This document shows, in pieces, positions 1-4,188 of a stretch of 7,763 bases of DNA. Position numbers and translations under genes: made by a program. Each line of letters starts with the position of its first letter. Positions within the stretch are counted from its first letter, which is position 1. A model generated the notes under the pieces. That model saw only the letters and a program-made list of their open reading frames with translations. It did no database searches and was not told the DNA's origin. The stretch comes from Mucilaginibacter sp. UBA4741 (GTDB lineage Bacteria; Bacteroidota; Bacteroidia; Sphingobacteriales; Sphingobacteriaceae). The stretch is taken from the NCBI GenBank assembly GCA_002403905.1, contig DHIR01000281.1, positions 409 through 8,171 of the forward strand, given 5' to 3'.

Positions 1-21
1 GAATTCGAATGCTCTTCCCAT
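1..21 (-). CDS. yebC: YebC/PmpR-family regulator, N-terminal fragment
   Basis: Only the first seven codons are inside the window. Read on the minus strand they give MGRAFEF from an ATG at 21-19. From family knowledge, Bacteroidota YebC/PmpR proteins, which are cytoplasmic factors of about 240 residues linked to transcription or translation control, very often begin with MGRAFEFRK. That short match is the only protein evidence. A matching TAnnTTTG promoter box lies 40 bases upstream, which supports a real start here. The gene is the last minus-strand gene seen, downstream of the toxin-antitoxin pair, but the box suggests it has its own promoter. The rest runs off the left edge. Seven residues cannot prove the assignment. 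Confidence 0.55.
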
Positions 22-61
22 TGTATACTTAATAAATCCTTTTAGGCAGGATCTTGAGGTG

Positions 62-69
62 CAAATATA
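62..69 (-). promoter_or_regulatory. TAnnTTTG promoter box for the yebC-like gene
   Basis: The minus strand reads TATATTTGCA at 69-60, a perfect match to the Bacteroidota -7 consensus TAnnTTTG. Transcription would start near 55-58 and leave a leader of roughly 35 bases before the ATG at 21. A weak 5-bp inverted repeat, ATCCT at 36-40 and AGGAT at 48-52, falls in that leader. No clear -33 TTTG is visible, which is common for this promoter class. Confidence 0.55.
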
Positions 70-111
70 ATGTTTATGTTTTTAGTTGGAACTGTTGAAA
101 ATAGGATGCTA

Positions 112-432
112 TTAGTTTAGCTGTAACAGCGTTTTTAGTTTTTGATTCAATTCGTCAAGTTCATTCATTGACAATTCACCTAAGAGTCCTTGAACTAATT
201 CTCTGCTCAAAGTAGAAATTTTACCGGTACGGATTAAAGATTGTTTTTTAAGTCCGTTTATATAAGAAGGGTTTAATAAAAGATCCGTTGGTTCCTGCCA
301 ATGCAATTGTGTAGTAATGAAACACGCGGTAATGTCAACATCGGTTTCTGTAAGGATAACGGCAGGGCGTAGTTTGGTGCCTGTTAGATCAGTATAAGGG
401 AAGGTAACCAATACAATATCACCTTTTGCCAT
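112..432 (-). CDS. PemK/MazF-family toxin of a type II toxin-antitoxin pair
   Basis: A 106-residue protein, the usual length for MazF/PemK toxins, which are cytoplasmic sequence-specific RNA endoribonucleases that stop translation. The N-terminus shows the family hallmark: GDIVLVTFPYTD at about residues 4-15, then KLRPAVIL at 20-27, with Arg22 at the place of the MazF/PemK catalytic arginine. ITTQ at 39-42 matches the strand carrying the conserved Thr/Ser. The ATG at 432 lies 14 bases inside the 3' end of the upstream antitoxin gene, the overlap typical of translationally coupled TA pairs. No terminator is visible between its stop and the yebC-like gene. The family call is confident; target sequence and activity cannot be read from the sequence. 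Confidence 0.88.
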   Translation of the reverse strand: MAKGDIVLVTFPYTDLTGTKLRPAVILTETDVDITACFITTQLHWQEPTDLLLNPSYINGLKKQSLIRTGKISTLSRELVQGLLGELSMNELDELNQKLKTLLQLN

Positions 433-649
433 AAACTTCTTTCAGGTCGCTTAATGTATAGAGATCCTCCTCCTCCTTCAAAAAATCAAATGATTTAGAA
501 GATGCAAGTTGTTGGATATCTTTATTAAGATGCAGGTCGTCCTGTTTCTTAATTAAAAGATCCGCAAAATCGGCAATTTCGGCAGCCTTGTCATCAGGAA
601 GCTGGTTGATCACCTCAATAGTATGGTCAATAATAGCTTGCTTTGTCAT
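419..649 (-). CDS. Antitoxin partner of the PemK/MazF toxin
   Basis: A 76-residue acidic protein directly upstream of the toxin, overlapping it by 14 bases. No MazE-type DNA-binding domain is obvious. The N-terminal half (residues 1-35, TKQAIIDHTIEVINQLPDDKAAEIADFADLL in segments) looks like two amphipathic helices. The C-terminal half is rich in Lys, Asp and Glu, ending DLYTLSDLKEVYGKR, and resembles a flexible toxin-binding tail. Function is inferred from position, size and charge. I chose the ATG at 649 over the in-frame TTG at 655 because ATG is the stronger codon and a TAnnTTTG box ends three bases before it; a start at TTG would lie inside that box. Confidence 0.72.
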   Translation of the reverse strand: MTKQAIIDHTIEVINQLPDDKAAEIADFADLLIKKQDDLHLNKDIQQLASSKSFDFLKEEEDLYTLSDLKEVYGKR

Positions 650-652
650 ACT

Positions 653-681
653 CAAATATACAAAAAATGTATAAATGTATA
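653..681 (-). promoter_or_regulatory. Promoter box and palindromic candidate operator of the TA pair
   Basis: The minus strand reads TATATTTG (660-653), a perfect TAnnTTTG box ending three bases before the antitoxin ATG, so the transcript may begin at or very near the start codon. Overlapping it is a perfect inverted repeat, TATACA (657-662), five A, TGTATA (668-673). A second TGTATA sits at 676-681, eight bases on from the first. Such short palindromes over the promoter are typical operators for TA autoregulation. The sites are visible; their function is inferred. A strong A/T bias makes chance matches easier here. Confidence 0.5.
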
Positions 682-697
682 TAATCAGAAATGCCTG

Positions 698-1645
698 TTA
701 CTGTTTTTTCAAATTTTCCAACATATCCGCAGTCATGCTGCCTAAGTCAAATTTTTGTTTCCAGCCCCAATCGTTTTGGGCGTAGGTATCGTCAATGCTT
801 TTTGGCCAGCTATCGGCAATGGCCTGGCGCGGGTCATGATCAGCATAACTTATCTCAAAATCAGGCAGGTGTTTCTTTATTTCTGCGGATAATTGGGCAG
901 GCGTAAAACTAATGCCGCCTAAGTTATATGATGAACGGATAGTCAATTTTTCGGCCAGTGCTTCCATCAGCTCCATAGTAGCGCGTATGGCATCTTCCAT
1001 ATACATCATAGGCAAAGCGGTATCAGCAGAAAGAAAACTTTCATACTTGCCCTTAGCCAAAGCCTGATGGAAAATATCAACCGCATAATCGGTTGTACCG
1101 CCGCCCGGTTCAGACCGCCAGCCGATCAGGCCGGGGTAACGTATGCTGCGTACATCAACCCCATATTTAGTATAATAATACTCGCACCAGCGTTCGCCGG
1201 CCAGTTTGCTAAAGCCGTAAACCGAATTAGGGTCCATCACGCAAAACTGCGTTGTGTTTTCCCTCGGCGAATGCGGCCCGAAAACAGCGATAGAGCTTGG
1301 CCAAAAAATTTTCGCCGTTTTAAATTCGACCGCAAGATCCAGAATATGGATGAGCCCGTTCATGTTTAAATCCCAGGCCAGTTTTGGTTTTTGTTCGCCT
1401 ACGGCAGATAGTATAGCGGCTAATAAATAAACCTGAGTGGGGCGATGTTTCTCGAACAGTTTATGCAGATTGTCCTTATCCAGCACATTAGCCAGCTCGA
1501 ATGGCCCGGCGTTTATAACGGCGTTATCGCTATTGCGGATATCAGATGCCACAACCTGGTCATTACCATATTTAGCGCGTAGGTTCATTACCAATTCAGT
1601 GCCTATCTGGCCGTTAGAGCCAAGCACTATTATCTTTTCATTCAT
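698..1645 (-). CDS. tdh: L-threonine 3-dehydrogenase, short-chain (epimerase-like) type
   Basis: A 315-residue NAD-dependent extended SDR protein. The family oxidises L-threonine to 2-amino-3-ketobutyrate in the cytoplasm, the first step of threonine breakdown to glycine and acetyl-CoA. Visible features are the Rossmann motif GSNGQIG (residues 9-15), the acidic residue Asp35 at the end of strand 2, Ser117-Ser118, and the catalytic Tyr143-x-x-x-Lys147 pair in VYGFSK. The segment RYPGLIGWRSEPGGGTTDYA (169-188) is characteristic of this dehydrogenase group rather than sugar epimerases. The reading frame extends 20 codons further upstream, but the ATG at 1645 places the nucleotide motif at the normal distance and has a promoter box 18 bases before it. 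The partner enzyme Kbl is not in the window. The antitoxin gene starts 48 bases downstream with no visible terminator between. Confidence 0.88.
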   Translation of the reverse strand: MNEKIIVLGSNGQIGTELVMNLRAKYGNDQVVASDIRNSDNAVINAGPFELANVLDKDNLHKLFEKHRPTQVYLLAAILSAVGEQKPKLAWDLNMNGLIHILDLAVEFKTAKIFWPSSIAVFGPHSPRENTTQFCVMDPNSVYGFSKLAGERWCEYYYTKYGVDVRSIRYPGLIGWRSEPGGGTTDYAVDIFHQALAKGKYESFLSADTALPMMYMEDAIRATMELMEALAEKLTIRSSYNLGGISFTPAQLSAEIKKHLPDFEISYADHDPRQAIADSWPKSIDDTYAQNDWGWKQKFDLGSMTADMLENLKKQ

Positions 1646-1663
1646 ATTGAGTATCAGTTGCAG

Positions 1664-1671
1664 CAAAGGTA
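1664..1671 (-). promoter_or_regulatory. TAnnTTTG promoter box of tdh
   Basis: The minus strand reads TACCTTTGCTGCA from 1671, with TACCTTTG a perfect -7 consensus match. It ends 18 bases before the ATG at 1645, giving a short leader of about 15 bases. No purine-rich ribosome site stands out in that leader, which is usual in Bacteroidota. A -33 element is not obvious. Confidence 0.6.
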
Positions 1672-1724
1672 AAAATTTGGATGAAATGATTTGCGTGGAT
1701 TTCACACCGGTATCTTAATTATTA

Positions 1725-1859
1725 CCGGTAGTAAAAACAGGCATTTTTCGGGCATCGGGGGCTATGCCGGTAGTAATTTTAAGCGTTTATCGGGTATTAG
1801 GTGTTTTGCCGGTAGTGATTTTTGCCATTTATCGGGTATAAGGGCGTATGCCGGTAGTA
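1725..1859 (+). repeat. 42-bp tandem repeat array, 3.2 copies
   Basis: Units start at 1725, 1767, 1809 and 1851 (partial), each beginning CCGGTAGT and exactly 42 bp long. A second conserved block around TTTATCGGGTAT sits about 20 bp into each unit. Units 2 and 3 are closest; unit 1 is more diverged. An extra ACCGGTAT lies at 1706. In one plus frame the array is open from 1691 to 1882 and gives a 14-residue repeat of the form AGSxFxxLSGIRxY. Several unit differences are synonymous in that frame (GGC/GGT; ATC/ATT/ATA) or Tyr/Phe. The only start is a TTG without a ribosome site, so I do not call a gene. The array lies just upstream of the tdh promoter, and 42 bp is four helical turns, so a binding-site array is an alternative reading. 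Confidence 0.85.
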
Positions 1860-2084
1860 TGTTTTTTTATATAATCAACTGAAAATGAAATTATTAATTA
1901 AAATCAAAGAACGAATGGTTAATTTTGAGACAAATCAAAATGTGCATTTTTTGTGATGGATGGTGGAGGCGGATTTAATAGAACTCTTAACAATATACGA
2001 AAATTTGAGGAATGTAATGGTGGCGCTAAAATCGGTTTTCGGCATCATTTACATAAATAATACATAGTCAATAAAAAAAAGTCC
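1860..2084. other. AT-rich intergenic stretch with no recognised feature
   Basis: This is the middle of the 586-bp gap between the divergent tdh and asd genes. I see no gene, RNA gene or strong inverted repeat. The longest ATG frame near its start (1885, 23 codons) has no support. Only a short AAAATG-TG-CATTTT inverted repeat at 1937-1950 stands out, and it is weak. Confidence 0.5.
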
Positions 2085-2092
2085 GATATTTG
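2085..2092 (+). promoter_or_regulatory. Probable promoter box of asd
   Basis: GATATTTGCC matches TAnnTTTG except for the first base. If used, transcription would start near 2096-2100 and yield a leader of about 135 bases, which would contain both hairpin repeats upstream of asd. No -33 TTTG is seen at the expected distance, so the call is moderate to weak. Confidence 0.4.
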
Positions 2093-2130
2093 CCTCTCAA
2101 TAAATAATTATTAATTAACGTTTTAAACAA

Positions 2131-2230
2131 AATGAAACCGCCGTGAGGCACTTCATTACCATTAACAAACAATTAAACACAATGAAACCTCCGCAGGAAG
2201 CTTCATTATAATTAAAAAACAAGTTAACAC
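2131..2230 (+). repeat. Two 50-bp hairpin-forming repeats in the asd leader
   Basis: Two units, 2131-2180 and 2181-2230, match at 38 of 50 positions without gaps. The next base begins AATGAAA of asd itself, so the start context appears three times at an exact 50-bp period. Each unit has outer arms AATGAA and TTCATT (2131-2136 with 2152-2157; 2181-2186 with 2202-2207). Unit A has an inner stem GCC-GTGA-GGC (2140-2149, a GNRA loop) and unit B has TCC-GCA-GGA (2190-2198). The G-C to T-A change at the inner stem base keeps pairing. Each unit also holds a tiny frame: MKPP then stop (2132-2146), and MKPPQEASL then stop (2182-2211). Both structure and repeats are visible; a regulatory role is inference. 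Confidence 0.75.
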
Positions 2231-2231
2231 A

Positions 2232-3239
2232 ATGAAAATCGCAGTTGTAGGCGCCACAGGATTAGTTGGCACTAAAATGTTGCAGGTTCTAGCAGAACGC
2301 AACTTCCCCATTACAGAACTATTATTAGTCGCATCAGAGAAAAGTGTAGGTAAAGAGATCACTTTTAAGGGTAAGGCTTATAAGGTAATATCTGTTGAGG
2401 ATGCGATAAAACAGAAGCCTGACATCGCCTTATTTTCGGCAGGTGGCAGCACATCATTGGCACAGGCTCCACTTTTCGCGGCAGCAGGTACTACGGTTAT
2501 TGATAATTCATCAGCCTGGCGCATGGACCCAACCAAGAAACTGGTTGTGCCCGAAGTTAATGCCGATGTATTAACTCCCGAAGATAAGATCATTGCCAAC
2601 CCAAATTGCTCGACCATACAAATGGTGGTGACCTTAAAACCATTGCACGATAAATATAAAATTAAACGCGTGGTTGTATCAACCTATCAATCAGTAACCG
2701 GTACCGGCGTTAAGGCGGTAGACCAGTTAATGAATGAGCGCGCGGGCATTGACGGCCCAATGGCATACCCATACAAAATTGATTTGAACGTTTTACCTCA
2801 TATTGATGTATTTACCGAGAACGGTTACACCAAAGAGGAAATGAAAATGGTTAAAGAAACCAACAAAATTATGGGCGACGACAGTATCCGTGTTACAGCT
2901 ACTACCGTGCGTATCCCGGTTATGGGTGGTCACTCAGAGTCTGCAAACATTGAGTTTGCTAATGATTTTGACCTGGCCGAAGTAAGAGATATATTAAGCA
3001 AAGCACCGGGCATTGTTGTTACCGATGACGTGGCAAACTTAAAATACCCAATGCCGCTTGACGCACACGATAAAGACGATGTATTTGTAGGCCGCATCCG
3101 CCGTGACGAGAGCCAGCCAAATACTTTAAACTGCTGGATAGTGAGCGACAACCTGCGCAAAGGCGCGGCAACCAACGCTGTACAAATAGCCGAGTATTTG
3201 GTAGCTAATCATTTGGTAGGGCAGGCGGTAGAAGCGTAA
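2232..3239 (+). CDS. asd: Aspartate-semialdehyde dehydrogenase
   Basis: A 335-residue protein of normal family length. The enzyme reduces L-aspartyl-4-phosphate to aspartate-semialdehyde with NADPH in the cytoplasm, the branch-point step toward lysine, threonine, methionine and diaminopimelate. The NADP-binding motif GATGLVG spans residues 7-13. The active-site cysteine is Cys126 in NPNCST; Gln153 in STYQSVTGTG and His234 in GGHSES match the other catalytic residues. The ATG at 2232 places the motif at the usual distance from the N-terminus. The gene stands alone, with a long structured leader upstream and a strong terminator downstream. Its product feeds threonine synthesis while the divergent tdh degrades threonine, which is suggestive but not evidence of shared control. 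Confidence 0.96.
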   Translation: MKIAVVGATGLVGTKMLQVLAERNFPITELLLVASEKSVGKEITFKGKAYKVISVEDAIKQKPDIALFSAGGSTSLAQAPLFAAAGTTVIDNSSAWRMDPTKKLVVPEVNADVLTPEDKIIANPNCSTIQMVVTLKPLHDKYKIKRVVVSTYQSVTGTGVKAVDQLMNERAGIDGPMAYPYKIDLNVLPHIDVFTENGYTKEEMKMVKETNKIMGDDSIRVTATTVRIPVMGGHSESANIEFANDFDLAEVRDILSKAPGIVVTDDVANLKYPMPLDAHDKDDVFVGRIRRDESQPNTLNCWIVSDNLRKGAATNAVQIAEYLVANHLVGQAVEA

Positions 3240-3247
3240 GCCGCTAA

Positions 3248-3261
3248 CTCCCGCAAGGGAG
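3248..3261 (+). other. Small GCAA-loop hairpin after asd
   Basis: CTCCC-GCAA-GGGAG forms a five-pair stem closed by a GNRA-type loop, beginning eight bases after the asd stop. It lies 17 bases before the terminator stem and has no T-run of its own. It may protect the mRNA 3' end or be a remnant of a dispersed hairpin; neither can be decided from sequence. Confidence 0.45.
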
Positions 3262-3278
3262 ATAATTATAATGAATTG

Positions 3279-3310
3279 AAAAGGGATAGCCGGTTGGTTA
3301 TCCCTTTTTT
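3279..3310 (+). terminator. Intrinsic terminator of asd
   Basis: AAAAGGGATA (3279-3288) and TATCCCTTTT (3299-3308) form a perfect ten-pair stem around a ten-base loop, followed by further T to 3310 with six T in a row. It lies 39 bases after the asd stop and separates asd from the toxin-antitoxin chain. The A-run before the stem gives weaker potential in the opposite direction. Confidence 0.9.
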
Positions 3311-3345
3311 GTTTGTGTCCGATTTTTAAAATGATAATTATTTAG

Positions 3346-3353
3346 TAAATTTG
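3346..3353 (+). promoter_or_regulatory. TAnnTTTG promoter box of the hicB-vapBC-crtD chain
   Basis: TAAATTTG is a perfect -7 consensus match and ends three bases before the ATG at 3357, so a transcript from it would be leaderless or nearly so. The same geometry is seen at the other TA module (653-660). A TTTG at 3312-3315 is too far upstream, at 30 bases, to be a regular -33 element. Confidence 0.5.
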
Positions 3354-3356
3354 ATT

Positions 3357-3527
3357 ATGAACGAAATATTCTTTTTGGTTGAAGAGGCGTTGGAAGGTGG
3401 GTATACCGCACGAGCAATTGGTGAAAGTATATTTACAGAGGGAGATACCCTGGATGAATTAAAAGGCAATATCCGGGAGGCAGTTCAATGTCATTTTGAG
3501 GAATCTGGAACCCCTAAAATTATTTGA
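3357..3527 (+). CDS. Orphan HicB-like small protein
   Basis: A 56-residue frame beginning MNEIFFLVEEALEGGYTARA and continuing with SIFTEGDTLDELKGNIREAV. This is the HicB-type antitoxin fold: an N-terminal strand, the EGGYTA turn, a GxSIFTEGDT strand and a helix with DELKxNIREAV. In databases such short proteins are sometimes mislabelled as 2-oxoisovalerate dehydrogenase subunits; from family knowledge that name is unsound. It ends soon after the helix and carries no C-terminal HTH or ribbon-helix-helix domain, so it probably cannot bind DNA. No HicA toxin is adjacent: the next gene starts two bases after its stop and is a VapB-like antitoxin. The ATG at 3357 follows a TAnnTTTG box by three bases. 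Its role in the chain is unknown. Confidence 0.8.
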   Translation: MNEIFFLVEEALEGGYTARAIGESIFTEGDTLDELKGNIREAVQCHFEESGTPKII

Positions 3528-3529
3528 TC

Positions 3530-3760
3530 ATGGTACAATTGAGCGGAACATATAATAATGGGAACATCACCCTGGATGAGCCTATAAATATTGACAAGTC
3601 GGTTAAGGTGCTTGTTACTTTTATGGATATTGATGTTGAATCCAAAGAAAAACGCCTGACGTTTGATGATTTCTCGTTCGCAAAAGGCAGAGAAATATTG
3701 AAAGATTTGAAAGGTAGTTTATCAGACGCGGTAATAGAAGAGAGAAGAAGTGCTATATGA
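3530..3760 (+). CDS. VapB-like antitoxin of the PIN toxin
   Basis: A 76-residue protein. The N-terminal part, VQLSGTYNNGNITLDEPINI then VKVLVTF, resembles the beta-rich DUF104/AF2212-type antitoxin fold. The C-terminal part, SFAKGREILKDLKGSLSDAV followed by IEERR, looks like the helical tail that occupies a toxin active site. An in-frame TTG at 3524 lies inside the previous gene; I prefer the ATG at 3530, two bases after the hicB-like stop. Its stop overlaps the PIN gene start as ATGA, the usual coupling for antitoxin-toxin pairs. Pairing is inferred from this overlap and gene order; the family resemblance is moderate. Confidence 0.8.
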   Translation: MVQLSGTYNNGNITLDEPINIDKSVKVLVTFMDIDVESKEKRLTFDDFSFAKGREILKDLKGSLSDAVIEERRSAI

Positions 3761-4188
3761 ATATTTTTTTTGATACATCATCATTTTCTAAGTTGTATCA
3801 TGAGGAAGAAGGAACTAAGGAGCTTCTTGATTTTTTAAGCAAAAATCCTAATTATAAAATTTATTTGGCAGAAATAACTATGGTCGAAATCTATTCGGCC
3901 ATTTTAAAAAAGGTCAGAATTGGGCATCTGTCAATGACGCAAGCACAGAATTTCTTATTAGTTATTAATGATGATTTTAAAAGATGTCATTTTATTCCTA
4001 CAGATACCCAATTGTTAATAGAGGCTCAAAATCTAATTGTTAAATATGGGATTAAAGGTTTGCGATCGTTAGATGCAATACAATTAGCTTCCACAACCAA
4101 AATGAAATCATCACTTGACTTTGCTTTGACGGGCGATTTTTTGCTGAGGAAATTTTTGACCGAAGAAGGAATTGATAGTGAATTCTAA
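3757..4188 (+). CDS. vapC: PIN-domain toxin, VapC family
   Basis: A 143-residue PIN-domain protein, the standard size of VapC toxins, which are metal-dependent cytoplasmic RNases. The acidic residues expected to hold Mg or Mn are in place: Asp6 in FFDTSSFSKLY, Glu44 in TMVEIYSA, Asp106 in LRSLDAIQLA, and Asp127 in LTGDFLLRK. The domain appears complete and intact. The start overlaps the antitoxin stop by four bases (ATGA). The 3' end overlaps the start of the crtD-like gene by 11 bases in another frame. By eye it is distinctly richer in A and T than asd or the desaturase, consistent with horizontal arrival of the TA module. Confidence 0.9.
   Translation: MNIFFDTSSFSKLYHEEEGTKELLDFLSKNPNYKIYLAEITMVEIYSAILKKVRIGHLSMTQAQNFLLVINDDFKRCHFIPTDTQLLIEAQNLIVKYGIKGLRSLDAIQLASTTKMKSSLDFALTGDFLLRKFLTEEGIDSEF
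4162..4170 (+). promoter_or_regulatory. Ribosome binding site favouring a GTG start for the crtD-like gene
   Basis: GAAGAAGGA lies inside the PIN gene and ends seven bases before the GTG at 4178. The alternative TTG at 4172 would be one base away, too close. No in-frame ATG exists before the nucleotide-binding motif. Confidence 0.5.

Noticed and set aside
691..906. Plus-strand frame antisense to the 3' end of tdh, and the similar frames at 1067-1369 and 1437-1718
   Set aside because: They are antisense to a well-supported dehydrogenase and show no protein family features.
1646..1705. Longer tdh product starting 20 codons upstream
   Set aside because: The extra residues carry no family similarity, and the extension would span the TACCTTTG promoter box; the ATG at 1645 fits the family length.
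1725..1859. CRISPR array
   Set aside because: The units are contiguous 42-bp tandem copies with gradual divergence and no unique spacers, and no cas gene is present.
1691..1882. Small plus-strand gene over the 42-bp repeats (63 codons)
   Set aside because: The only start is a TTG without a ribosome site and its first codons overlap the tdh promoter region. Open frame is expected when a stop-free 42-bp unit is repeated. Kept as a finding rather than a CDS.
1885..1956. ATG frame of 23 codons (starting MKLLIKIKER)
   Set aside because: Short, lysine-rich in AT-rich DNA, with no family resemblance and no promoter box; likely chance.
2093..2231. Lysine riboswitch in the asd leader
   Set aside because: The leader is about 135 bases of AT-rich sequence with two small repeats; it lacks the five-helix core and conserved bases of the lysine aptamer.
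4172..4177. TTG start for the crtD-like gene
   Set aside because: It would lie one base from the purine-rich ribosome site; the GTG at 4178 has proper spacing and still precedes the FAD motif by 11 residues.
4180..4185. GAATTC at the vapC/crtD junction and at the window start as a cloning junction
   Set aside because: The reading frames of both genes continue normally through 4180-4185 and neither site marks a change in gene content; a six-base site is expected by chance.
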